DNA of 35,894 nt from an uncultured Bacteroidota bacterium (lineage in GTDB: Bacteria > Bacteroidota > Bacteroidia > Chitinophagales > Saprospiraceae): NCBI GenBank assembly GCA_903836265.1, contig CAILQK010000016.1, positions 1 through 35,894 on the forward strand, given 5' to 3'. This document shows positions 25,592 through 33,528 of the stretch, in pieces (position 1 is the first letter of the stretch; every line of letters starts with the position of its first letter). Position numbers and translations under genes: made by a program. The notes under the pieces were generated by a model that was not told the DNA's origin, ran no database searches, and worked only from the letters and a program-made list of their open reading frames with translations.

Positions 25592-27301
25592 TTATCTGAA
25601 TTGATAGGGAACACCGGTTACCTGCGTGAGCAGGGTCGCAGGTGCATCAAGTGCTTTGGCATGACCCTGTGGAACCGGATTAACCGGAGAATGGGCTGCA
25701 AGATATTCCTTCATCATCTGGTGAAGCGTATAATTCTGGGTCACTCCGTCAGTCACCTTCGGAATTCTGCAAAGCATGGTAGGTGGATCGCCGTCGCGTT
25801 CGCAGGCCGCCAGAGAATAAATACGCGATGGCTCGAGGGGGTTTCCCCCCACAAGTACGCTTTTTACTCTTTGACCCGGCTCTCCGAATGCATTAAATGT
25901 CACTTCCATACCCTTGAACTTGACAAGCCAGCCGCCGAAACGTTTGGATGCATCTTTGGCAAAGACATTGTTCAACTCCTTTTCCAGCCATTTCACAATT
26001 TCTTCCCCGCTCGCCCTGGCCGTTCTGATATTTGAATCAACCGGCAACATGTCATAAAGGTACGACTCTGTGATCGGAATATTGCCGGTATGATCAGGTG
26101 TACTGCGTGGCGGACAGAACCTGAAACCATTTGAAAGCACTATTTCTTGTCCCGTTTTCCAGGCCAGCGCATCAAGAATCATGGTATCAATGGTGTTTTC
26201 AACCACAAAATATCTGTACAATGGAGTTTTACTGTAACCAATTACCCGTTCAATATCGGGCTTGAAAGGCGCCTCCAGCTCCTTGATCATGGCTGAAATT
26301 TCCCTGTCGGGCTTGACAGCAGTAGAACTTACTTCCAGCAGCTCGTACCGCTCTCCGATGATTTTGCCATTCTCCACGGTCAGATCAAGTCGGCCGATAA
26401 AAGAACCGAATGCTCCCGGCTCAACCACTTTGGCGTACCTGCACTGTATGGGTTCGCGCACGCGCTCGTGCGTATCTCCTCCAAATATGTAATTAACACC
26501 TTCACATTCGGGCATATTGGCCAGTGCAATCTGCTGCGACAGGCCCAGGTGCGACAGGATGATGATAAAATCACACTGTTCCTGCTCCTTCAGCACACCA
26601 ACATAATATTTCAGATTTTCTTCCGGCTTTGTATAGATAATCCCTTTGGAATAGTTGGGCGACTGCCTCAATGGTACCAACGGGTCGGTATATCCCAGGA
26701 ATCCGATCTTGACGCCCAGTCTGGACCATACCTGATACGGCTGGAATACCAGCTCCCCTTTCTTCCCGTCGCCGGCATCGTGGTACATATTGGCACAAAC
26801 TTTGGGTGCCTGCAATCCACCCAGGAGTTTCTGCATATTCTCCTTGTAGTAAACAACTTCCCAGTTTCCGGGGGTGTAGAGGTCGTATCCCAGACTATCG
26901 AGTATGGGAACCATAGCCTTGCCGGTAGTTTTGATAGACAATTCACTACCCTGAAACATATCGCCGGTATCAACAATATATGTATTCGGATTTTCTTTCC
27001 TTATTTTTCTGAAAAGAGAGGCAATGTATGCATATCCGGCTGTTTTTCTGAAAACGGCCTGGTTATTTTCCCAGAAAAGTTCATCATGAGGGTGTATCTG
27101 GCAGTGAACGTCGGTGGTTTGGAGTAACGTGAGAACGCCTTTGTCAGGCGAACCGGACACTCCCCCGACCGCATACTCGTCTGTATTGTCTGGATCTACC
27201 TGTTTGCTGTCCGAGGCGTTGAGGGCAATAGGAGCAACACCTGCGCCCAGGCCTGCCAGCAGGCTGTTTCGCAGGAACTTTCGCCTGTTTGAATTTTTCA
27301 T
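25592..27301 (-). CDS. Tat-exported SoxB-like metallophosphoesterase/5'-nucleotidase
   Basis: 569 residues, the usual SoxB length. The N-terminus has a twin-arginine signal (NRRKFLRN then a hydrophobic stretch). The metallophosphoesterase domain (about 55-320) carries metal ligands D64 and H66 in TTDVHCQIHP, D114 in VDTGDMFQGS, N146 in GNWEVVY, H251 in ILSHLG and H278 in GGDTHE. The 5'-nucleotidase C-terminal domain (about 345-540) follows. GNWE and the whole-chain pattern resemble SoxB, which hydrolyses cysteine S-sulfonate on SoxYZ to release sulfate with two Mn ions. A nucleotidase role is the main alternative; the operon favours sulfur. The ATG is 27 nt after the cytochrome stop. Confidence 0.8.
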   Translation of the reverse strand: MKNSNRRKFLRNSLLAGLGAGVAPIALNASDSKQVDPDNTDEYAVGGVSGSPDKGVLTLLQTTDVHCQIHPHDELFWENNQAVFRKTAGYAYIASLFRKIRKENPNTYIVDTGDMFQGSELSIKTTGKAMVPILDSLGYDLYTPGNWEVVYYKENMQKLLGGLQAPKVCANMYHDAGDGKKGELVFQPYQVWSRLGVKIGFLGYTDPLVPLRQSPNYSKGIIYTKPEENLKYYVGVLKEQEQCDFIIILSHLGLSQQIALANMPECEGVNYIFGGDTHERVREPIQCRYAKVVEPGAFGSFIGRLDLTVENGKIIGERYELLEVSSTAVKPDREISAMIKELEAPFKPDIERVIGYSKTPLYRYFVVENTIDTMILDALAWKTGQEIVLSNGFRFCPPRSTPDHTGNIPITESYLYDMLPVDSNIRTARASGEEIVKWLEKELNNVFAKDASKRFGGWLVKFKGMEVTFNAFGEPGQRVKSVLVGGNPLEPSRIYSLAACERDGDPPTMLCRIPKVTDGVTQNYTLHQMMKEYLAAHSPVNPVPQGHAKALDAPATLLTQVTGVPYQFR

Positions 27302-27328
27302 GGAAAATAAGTTGAAGTTTCTGGAGTG

Positions 27329-28471
27329 CTATTTCTTCTTGTAGAATGCTGCAACAGGCTTGAATGGCCCGTATTTGTGTTGCGCTTCAGGAAATGAATC
27401 CCGGTAAGGCCCGAACGGATGATCGTAAGGCTTTTTACTGATATCGGGCCAGTCTGTAGCCAGAAACGGATGCTCCGGTCTTGGCTGTGAGTTGATAAAC
27501 GCTGCTACATCCCAGGCTTCCTCATCGGTAAGTTGAGGATTATCGAAGGTAGCACCGAACGGCATATTGGCTTTTACATAACCAGCCAGTCGCGACAGCC
27601 TGAACAGACCAGCACCCTGGTTGTAGCTTTTGTCGCCCCAAAGCGGCGGATATGCCCGCGCTCCGTCGGGAGGTATGGGCAACCCCTGTCCGTCTGAACC
27701 GTGACAAGACGCACATTTGCCCACATACACTTCCCGACCAAGCTCCGGACTCGCCGGACGATCCAGCAAAGGAACCTCCACCAGCCCCGTTCCCCGGGGT
27801 TTGGCATCTTTGGGCACTCCAGTCCCAAGCCACTGCATGTAGGTAACAATAGCCCTCATCTCCCGGCTGGTGCTGTCGAGCGGCTGTCCATTCAGACTGC
27901 GCTGGAAGCAGTCATTAATGCGCTTCGGAATTGTTTCGAGCGAACCGGAACGGGCCCTCTGCTGCGGATAGGTACTGGCCACCGCGAAGTAGTTGTTTCC
28001 GAACGGACGGCTGCCCGCGTCGAGGTGGCAGCTCTGACAATTGAGTCCGTTGATGGCGTTAGGCCTGACCAGCCCCGAGGGACCGAAATAGTCCTGCGTG
28101 TGGGCAATCAGATCCCGGCCATAGGCGATAAGGTCAGCTTCACTGTCGGTCTCTGCCAGTGAAATATCCGGGGCTTTCCATATTTTTTCGGGACTGTACG
28201 AGGGCCAGACCGATTCACGGGCAGACCTGATCACCCTGTTACGTTCACTCAGCAACTGACTGACGGTCGCAATTGACACCACTACCAACAGTAAAATCCC
28301 GAACCAAAGGCTTTTCCGTAACCAGTTCAGTTGTAAAATCTGGCGCTTCAGCAACTCGTTTGATCTCAGAACAGCTGTATAACCGTCCAGATTACTGTTC
28401 ATGACGATCAGGCCAGCTACAATACCGGCAAGAGCCAGCCAGACAACCGGGTAAACATAGAGGGAATCCAT
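27329..28471 (-). CDS. tsdA: Membrane-anchored dihaem cytochrome c, TsdA-like thiosulfate dehydrogenase
   Basis: 380 residues. Two N-terminal membrane helices (about 5-25 and 54-73) anchor it, with the haem domains on the periplasmic side. Haem 1 site is CQSCH (145-149), followed by the TsdA hallmark RINDCFQRSLNGQPL in which C188 is the expected axial cysteine ligand. Haem 2 site is CASCH (253-257) with M303 in ANMPFG as probable ligand. TsdA joins two thiosulfates into tetrathionate, or runs the reverse. Known TsdA proteins are usually soluble and shorter, so the two-helix anchor suggests direct coupling to the membrane electron chain. The C-terminal tail after 330 is extended and lysine-rich. 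It starts 5 nt after the rhodanese stop. Confidence 0.82.
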   Translation of the reverse strand: MDSLYVYPVVWLALAGIVAGLIVMNSNLDGYTAVLRSNELLKRQILQLNWLRKSLWFGILLLVVVSIATVSQLLSERNRVIRSARESVWPSYSPEKIWKAPDISLAETDSEADLIAYGRDLIAHTQDYFGPSGLVRPNAINGLNCQSCHLDAGSRPFGNNYFAVASTYPQQRARSGSLETIPKRINDCFQRSLNGQPLDSTSREMRAIVTYMQWLGTGVPKDAKPRGTGLVEVPLLDRPASPELGREVYVGKCASCHGSDGQGLPIPPDGARAYPPLWGDKSYNQGAGLFRLSRLAGYVKANMPFGATFDNPQLTDEEAWDVAAFINSQPRPEHPFLATDWPDISKKPYDHPFGPYRDSFPEAQHKYGPFKPVAAFYKKK

Positions 28472-28476
28472 AATTC

Positions 28477-28866
28477 CTACTGAACGGTCTTTTTGCCCCT
28501 GGACTTCCAGTCGTTCATGCCACCCGAATAGTCATAGACTTTGGAAAAACCCATTTTACTCATTTTGGCAGCGGCCTGCGGACTGCGACCGCCGGCGGCG
28601 CAGTAAACAACTACCGGTTTGCTCTTGTCGAGCCGGGCGATCTGCGCGTCAAAATCCTGCGAATAGAAATTGATGGCACGGGCACCCTGGATCATACCTG
28701 TTCGGTTGATTTCCTCCGGGGTACGAAGATCAATCAGTTGTACAGTGGCATCTTTTTTGAGCATGGCCTCTGTCTGATCGGCTGTCAGGGTTGATTGTGC
28801 ATTGCCGGTACAGGCAGTACCGCTCAGAAGAATGAGCGAAAAAATGGAAAAAATCAGTTTTTTCAT
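28477..28866 (-). CDS. Exported single-domain rhodanese
   Basis: 129 residues. A signal peptide with a possible lipobox-like cysteine (LLSGTACTG, C19; the match is weak) is followed by one rhodanese domain (about 28-125) with LIDLRTPEE and the active-site loop YCAAGGRS, C89. It should accept a sulfane sulfur as persulfide in the periplasm. It lies between the YeeE/YedE pair and the cytochrome in the sulfur operon. A small palindrome (TCAGGG/CCCTGA, 28883-28899) precedes it, without clear function. Confidence 0.9.
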   Translation of the reverse strand: MKKLIFSIFSLILLSGTACTGNAQSTLTADQTEAMLKKDATVQLIDLRTPEEINRTGMIQGARAINFYSQDFDAQIARLDKSKPVVVYCAAGGRSPQAAAKMSKMGFSKVYDYSGGMNDWKSRGKKTVQ

Positions 28867-28931
28867 GATTATGTGTCATTTTTCAGGGGAGGGCCCTGAT
28901 TGATTGAAATATTCGTCGGTCTGCAGAGTTT

Positions 28932-29441
28932 TCAGTGTGGCAGCTTTTCTCTGAAATATCCATACACCCAGGTACCCGCCAGTGCGCTCATGAAGGTAAT
29001 CAGTATGACCAGTCCACCTGTACCAACCTGGGCAAAAATGGGGCCCGGACAGGCGCCTGTGAGAGCCCAGCCAAAACCGAATAGCAGCCCGCCGTAAATT
29101 TGTCCGCGACTGAAACTCTTGGACTGGAATGTTACGGGTTCCCCGTATATGGTTTTTATTCTGAGCCTTTTTACCAGTGCGACTGATATCATACCAATGA
29201 TCACAGCCGTACCAATGATACCATACATGTGGAACGACTGGAAACGGAACATTTCCTGGATGCGGTACCACGACACGATTTCAGCCTTTACCAGTACAAT
29301 TCCGAACAGGATACCCACCACTGAATACTTGAAATTATACCACCATGGGTGTGAGAGTTCTGACTCGTTCACGCACATGGTATCCACAGAACGAATTTCA
29401 TGGTCAGAGGGGCGAAACCGGGGAGTCAGCTTTTCAGACAT
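28932..29441 (-). CDS. YeeE/YedE (DUF6691-type) sulfur transport half-protein, second copy
   Basis: 169 residues from ATG at 29441. The open frame extends 48 codons upstream to 29585 into the preceding YeeE gene, but that part is a shadow. An N-terminal cytoplasmic stretch of about 35 residues precedes four membrane helices (about 38-55, 70-92, 114-130, 138-160). The conserved FGWALTGACPGP carries C131, the type of cysteine that handles thiosulfate or sulfane sulfur in YeeE/TsuA. It starts 14 nt after the first half, and together the two make one YeeE-sized transporter. Confidence 0.85.
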   Translation of the reverse strand: MSEKLTPRFRPSDHEIRSVDTMCVNESELSHPWWYNFKYSVVGILFGIVLVKAEIVSWYRIQEMFRFQSFHMYGIIGTAVIIGMISVALVKRLRIKTIYGEPVTFQSKSFSRGQIYGGLLFGFGWALTGACPGPIFAQVGTGGLVILITFMSALAGTWVYGYFREKLPH

Positions 29442-29455
29442 ACGACAGTTCTTTT

Positions 29456-30016
29456 TCAGAGTGAAAGAATGAAGGGGAGCATAAGGTGGGTCATGGCAAA
29501 GCCACCCGCCATAAAAGCAATTGTTGCGATCAGCGATGGCCACTGCAGGTTCGAGAGTCCCATGATGGAATGTCCGCTGGTACAACCACCGGCATAACGG
29601 GTTCCGAAACCAACCAGAAATCCGCCGATGACAATCATGATAAATCCGCGGAGTGTCAGAATGCTGTCGAAACTGAATAAATCAGTCGGAAGCAGACCCT
29701 GAGGCTGCCCCACCCCATAAGCAGCCAGATCATTTACCAGCTCGGGATGTACCTGAACCGGATCGCCGGCGTGAAGAAATGAAGCTGCAATTATACCGCC
29801 CGCCAGAATACCTCCGATAAAGAAAAAGTTCCATATTTCCTTTTTCCAGTCGTACCTGAAAAAACTGATATTGGCCGGGAAGCACGCAGCACAGATATGG
29901 CGAAGATTGGATGAAACACCGAAGTGCTTGTTTCCCAGAATCAGCAAAGTTGGTACCAGCAGACCGATGATAGTACCGGCAACCCACCAGGGCCAGGGTT
30001 TTGACAGAAGTTCCAT
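29456..30016 (-). CDS. YeeE/YedE sulfur transport half-protein, first copy
   Basis: 186 residues with about five membrane helices. It shows a CAAC pair (C42, C45) in SSNLRHICAACFP and the family signature YAGGCTSGHSIMGL with C145 and H149. YeeE/TsuA-type proteins import thiosulfate or related sulfur through a relay of cysteines. The gene starts 38 nt after the dioxygenase-rhodanese fusion and is directly followed by the second half-protein. Confidence 0.88.
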   Translation of the reverse strand: MELLSKPWPWWVAGTIIGLLVPTLLILGNKHFGVSSNLRHICAACFPANISFFRYDWKKEIWNFFFIGGILAGGIIAASFLHAGDPVQVHPELVNDLAAYGVGQPQGLLPTDLFSFDSILTLRGFIMIVIGGFLVGFGTRYAGGCTSGHSIMGLSNLQWPSLIATIAFMAGGFAMTHLMLPFILSL

Positions 30017-30054
30017 TGTTCGTTTCAGAAATAATGGTTAAATAATCCCAATGA

Positions 30055-31473
30055 TTACAGTAACGTCGTTGGACAAACGTAATTGGTCAGTTCAAACCTG
30101 CCTGAGTCCTTCAGGCCCTTGAACCCCTCCCTGACATCTATGAGGTTATCGTACCCGCGTGCGCGCAGGATACTTGCAAATATCATGGAGCGATAGCCAC
30201 CTGCACAATGGATATATACAGTCTTGTCACGTGGTATTTCCAGCATGGATTCGTTCACGCTGTCCAGCGGTGCATTGGTGGCATTGACGAAGTGCTCGCT
30301 GAGGTATTCACTGGTCTTGCGCACGTCAAATACGCTCGTATCAGACTGATTTTCAATTATTTCAGCCAGTTCAGCCACGGAAACCCGCTGAATCTGGTCT
30401 GTCTCCATTCCTGCTGCTTTCCAGGCTTCAATTCCGCCATCGAGGTAACCGAGGCAGTAGTCGTAACCGACCCGGGCAAGCCTGGTGACGGTTTCCTGCT
30501 CGCGACCCGGATCGGTTACCAGCAGGATTTCCTGCTTCAGATCCGGAACAAGTGCACCGACCCACGGAGCAAAACTGCCGTCAATACCAATGTTGATGGA
30601 GTTGGGAACGAACCCTTTCGAGAAGGCTTCTGCGTTTCTGGTATCCAGGATGAGGGCACCGGTTTCGTTGGCTGCAGCCTCGAAAGCACGTGGAGACAAT
30701 GCTTTTGTACCTCTCTCCAGCACGGTATCAATACTGTCGTAGCCGTGCTTGTTCAGGGCCACGTTCAGCGGGAAATAGGCAGGGGGTGGCATCAGACCAT
30801 TCGTTACTTCTTTGACAAACTCCTCTTTGGTCATGTCGGCACGGAGTGCATAGTTGACAGCTTTCTGGTGGCCCAGCGAGTCGTATGTTTCCTTCGACAT
30901 ATTTTTTCCGCAGGCAGATCCTGCTCCGTGGGCAGGATACACCGTCACATCATCGGGGAGTGTCATTACCTTGTTCCGGAGTGAGTCGAACAGATATCCT
31001 GCCAGCTGCTCCTGTGTAAGGCTGGCAGCCTTTTGTGCCAGATCCGGACGGCCAACATCTCCTATAAAAAGTGTATCACCCGAAAAGAGGGCTTTTTCGC
31101 TGCCACTTTCATCAAGCAAAAGATAGCAGGTGCTTTCCATTGTGTGGCCAGGGGTGTGCAGCACCCTGAATGTCAGCTTGCCTACTTTGAACTCCTCGCC
31201 GTCTTTGGCAATATACGCATCAAACGATGGGGTGGCAAGTGGTCCATAGACAATTGGTGCCCCTGTTTTTTTGCTCAGATCAAGGTGACCGCTCACAAAA
31301 TCAGCGTGAAAGTGTGTTTCAAATACGTATTTGATACGGGCCCCATCCCGGGAAGCCCTCTCCAGATACGCATTCACTTCGCGGAGCGGATCAATTACCA
31401 CTGCCTCACCTTCGCTTTCGATATAGTAAGCGCCCTGAGCAAGGCAACCGGTGTAAATTTGTTCAAGTTTCAT
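30055..31473 (-). CDS. Persulfide dioxygenase fused to two rhodanese domains
   Basis: 472 residues from ATG at 31473; a TTG three codons upstream is less likely. The metallo-beta-lactamase domain (about 1-235) has THFHADFVSGH (H54, H56, D58), HTPGHT (H110), SGDTLFIGDVGRPDL (D133) and YPAHG (H182). H54, H110 and D133 match the single-iron site of ETHE1-type persulfide dioxygenases. Rhodanese 1 (about 255-355) has lost its cysteine (VTDPGREQ). Rhodanese 2 (about 365-465) keeps it in YIHCAGGYRS (C423). There is no signal peptide, so it is cytoplasmic. It oxidises glutathione-type persulfide to sulfite. The order in the operon, next to TauE, fits sulfite export. Confidence 0.92.
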   Translation of the reverse strand: MKLEQIYTGCLAQGAYYIESEGEAVVIDPLREVNAYLERASRDGARIKYVFETHFHADFVSGHLDLSKKTGAPIVYGPLATPSFDAYIAKDGEEFKVGKLTFRVLHTPGHTMESTCYLLLDESGSEKALFSGDTLFIGDVGRPDLAQKAASLTQEQLAGYLFDSLRNKVMTLPDDVTVYPAHGAGSACGKNMSKETYDSLGHQKAVNYALRADMTKEEFVKEVTNGLMPPPAYFPLNVALNKHGYDSIDTVLERGTKALSPRAFEAAANETGALILDTRNAEAFSKGFVPNSINIGIDGSFAPWVGALVPDLKQEILLVTDPGREQETVTRLARVGYDYCLGYLDGGIEAWKAAGMETDQIQRVSVAELAEIIENQSDTSVFDVRKTSEYLSEHFVNATNAPLDSVNESMLEIPRDKTVYIHCAGGYRSMIFASILRARGYDNLIDVREGFKGLKDSGRFELTNYVCPTTLL

Positions 31474-31522
31474 GTGTGACAAAGGTTTTGTTTCAAGTGA
31501 CTACCTCCCGGTAGCTGTCAGT

Positions 31523-32323
31523 TTATTTCATCAGGAATTCTTTGGCAATAATATAAGCTCCCATTACCAGGACAAACCATCCGAATCCCTTCTTCAGTTT
31601 GCTTCCGTCAACGAGCCGACTGAGCCAATTTCCCACAAATATACCTGAAATTGCGAGCAATGTTACCTCTCCCAAAAATAACCAGTCTATGGAATGATGC
31701 CCCAGATCACCTGTAAACCCAAACAGTGATTTGGCGGCAATGATCAGAAGGGATGTACCTATTGCCTGTTTCATGGGAAGTTTGCTGAAAAGAACCAGCG
31801 CGGGAATAATCAGGAATCCGCCGCCTGCACCCACCAGGCCGGTCAGTACGCCGACCAGTATGCCCTCGATAAATATCATCGGAATATTATATGAACGCGG
31901 TCCGGATTCATCCTGTTCAGTACTGCCTTCCTTGTCCCGGATCATGGAATAAGAAGCAAACAGCATCAGGATGGCAAAGAGACCCATAAGCAGGGCAGGT
32001 TTCGTCAGGATGAAACTGCCCCGGGAAAAAACAGTGGCCGGTATGGCAGGTACTATCCAGGCTCTCGTGGCATACACAGCTGCAATAGATGGTATTCCGA
32101 AAACAATCGCTGTTTTTATATCTACCAGTCCGTCGCGATACTTGGACCATACACCAGCCAGACTGGTTGCACCTACAATAAACAGTGAATAGGCTGTTGC
32201 CAGTACAGGATCTACTCCGAAGAGATAGACCAGCACAGGAACAGTCAGAATGCTCCCCCCTCCGCCAATAAGGCCAAGGGATATCCCTATAAGTACAGAA
32301 GCTAGAAAACCTGATATCATCAT
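31523..32323 (-). CDS. TauE/SafE-family sulfite/anion exporter
   Basis: 266 residues with about eight membrane helices in two inverted halves, each beginning with the family's glycine-rich turn: LGLIGGGGSILTVP (about 17-30) and LTGLVGAGGGFLIIP (about 161-175). TauE/SafE proteins export sulfite, sulfoacetate or related anions. As first gene of the sulfur operon, placed before persulfide dioxygenase, it probably removes sulfite made in the cytoplasm. Two adjacent ATGs (32323, 32320) are possible starts. A weak -7 box and a Crp/Fnr-like palindrome lie upstream. Confidence 0.9.
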   Translation of the reverse strand: MMISGFLASVLIGISLGLIGGGGSILTVPVLVYLFGVDPVLATAYSLFIVGATSLAGVWSKYRDGLVDIKTAIVFGIPSIAAVYATRAWIVPAIPATVFSRGSFILTKPALLMGLFAILMLFASYSMIRDKEGSTEQDESGPRSYNIPMIFIEGILVGVLTGLVGAGGGFLIIPALVLFSKLPMKQAIGTSLLIIAAKSLFGFTGDLGHHSIDWLFLGEVTLLAISGIFVGNWLSRLVDGSKLKKGFGWFVLVMGAYIIAKEFLMK

Positions 32324-32353
32324 GCGAGAACTGCTGTCATGCAGTTATTGATA

Positions 32354-32361
32354 CAAAGATG
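32354..32361 (-). promoter_or_regulatory. Possible -7 box of the sulfur operon
   Basis: CATCTTTG on the minus strand differs from TAnnTTTG in one base and lies about 30 nt before the ATG at 32323. No -33 element is present at the normal distance, as expected for an activator-dependent promoter. Confidence 0.35.
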
Positions 32362-32383
32362 GCCCTGCAACTGTAAGGATATA

Positions 32384-32401
32384 TGTGATGAATGTTACAC
32401 A
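32384..32401 (-). promoter_or_regulatory. Crp/Fnr-like operator upstream of the sulfur operon
   Basis: TGTGATGAATGTTACACA has the dyad TGTG-N10-CACA with a central AT, and an alternative register with a GTTAC half-site. Its centre is about 45 bp upstream of the start predicted from the -7 box, the usual position for class II activation by Crp/Fnr proteins. No Crp/Fnr gene is in the window. Confidence 0.4.
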
Positions 32402-32437
32402 ACGCGGCAATGTATATTTATCACAAATCATTATGAG

Positions 32438-32475
32438 CAAGCGGCGCATCCGATTGTCCTCAGATGCGCCGCTTG
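32438..32475 (-). terminator. Long GC-rich stem-loop after moxR
   Basis: A 13-bp perfect stem (CAAGCGGCGCATC, 32438-32450, with 32463-32475) has a 12-nt loop and lies 20 nt after the MoxR stop. The sequence after it on the minus strand is not T-rich, so termination may be imperfect or the stem may protect the 3' end. Confidence 0.6.
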
Positions 32476-32495
32476 ATGTTACCCGGTCGTTGTAA

Positions 32496-33461
32496 TCACA
32501 ACAGTGCCTCAACGATATTTTCTTCCGTTACACCCTCTGCCTCGGCCTTGTAGTTGCGCACGATGCGGTGCCGGAGTACAAGACTGGCGATAGCCTGAAC
32601 ATCCTCTATATCGGGAGAATATTTTCCTCTCAAAGCAGCATAGCACTTGGCGCCCAGTGCCAGATACTGGCTCGCGCGCGGACCTGCACCCCAGGCAAGG
32701 TAATTATTTGCCTCTTTGGTGGCCCGCTGGGTGCCCGGACGGGTTTTTGCAACCAGACCTACTGCATATTCCAGTACGTTGTCGCTTACAGGAATCTTGC
32801 GGATCAGTTTCTGGAACTCAAGAATATCCGCAGCAGTCAATATGTGTTTCAACTGCACATCGCGGGATGTGGTGGTATTTTTCACCACCTCAACCTCCTG
32901 CTCGTATGTAGGATAGGTGAGCGGAATATTGAACATGAAACGGTCAAGCTGGGCCTCGGGAAGCGGATAGGTACCTTCCTGCTCGATCGGGTTCTGGGTT
33001 GCCAGCACAAAAAATGGAGATGGAAGCAGGTGACGCTGTCCACCCACGGTTACCACACGCTCCTGCATGGCCTCCAGCAGTGCCGCCTGTGTCTTGGGTG
33101 GCGTACGGTTGATCTCGTCCGCCAGGACGATGTTGGCGAAAATCGGTCCGCGGATGAAACGAAACTGACGACTTTCATCGAGTATCTCGGAGCCTGAAAT
33201 GTCAGAAGGCATCAGATCCGGCGTAAACTGTATGCGCTTGAAATCAAGATCAAGCACCTCCGAAATGGTACTCACCAGCAGGGTTTTGGCCAAACCGGGT
33301 ACACCCACCAGCAGGGCATGACCATTCGAAAACAACGAAATAATAACCGCGCGGACTACATCGTCCTGACCAACGATCACTTTTCCTATTTCTGATGAAA
33401 GGTCTTTGTACGCTTTCGCAAGCGCGTCAACACTTTCTACATCGGATTTTTGTTGTGACAT
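32496..33461 (-). CDS. MoxR-family AAA+ ATPase
   Basis: 321 residues from ATG at 33461. An upstream extension in frame (to 33512) covers the promoter and is unlikely. The MoxR AAA_3 core shows Walker A GVPGLAKT (53-60), Walker B IVLADEINR (111-119), sensor 1 ATQNPIEQEGTYPLPEAQLDRF (154 onwards) and a C-terminal lid. MoxR ATPases act as chaperones that activate metal or von Willebrand-factor proteins. The usual DUF58 and VWA partners do not follow it here: a stem-loop and the sulfur operon do. It has its own promoter. Confidence 0.93.
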   Translation of the reverse strand: MSQQKSDVESVDALAKAYKDLSSEIGKVIVGQDDVVRAVIISLFSNGHALLVGVPGLAKTLLVSTISEVLDLDFKRIQFTPDLMPSDISGSEILDESRQFRFIRGPIFANIVLADEINRTPPKTQAALLEAMQERVVTVGGQRHLLPSPFFVLATQNPIEQEGTYPLPEAQLDRFMFNIPLTYPTYEQEVEVVKNTTTSRDVQLKHILTAADILEFQKLIRKIPVSDNVLEYAVGLVAKTRPGTQRATKEANNYLAWGAGPRASQYLALGAKCYAALRGKYSPDIEDVQAIASLVLRHRIVRNYKAEAEGVTEENIVEALL

Positions 33462-33528
33462 ATTCTTTATGCAATTTAACAAGCAGACACCATAACGGTT
33501 TGACTGCCTCAATGTTCATTCAGGGGTG

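Noticed and set aside
28876-29271. 131-codon minus-strand frame
   Set aside because: Overlaps the YeeE/YedE second half in another frame and has no membrane character.
29442-29585. 48-codon N-terminal extension of the second YeeE half
   Set aside because: It reads through the end of the first YeeE gene in another frame; the ATG at 29441 gives a normal DUF6691-type protein.
24914-32323. Sulfur operon as a recent mobile island
   Set aside because: No integrase, transposase, flanking repeat or obvious base-composition change was seen.
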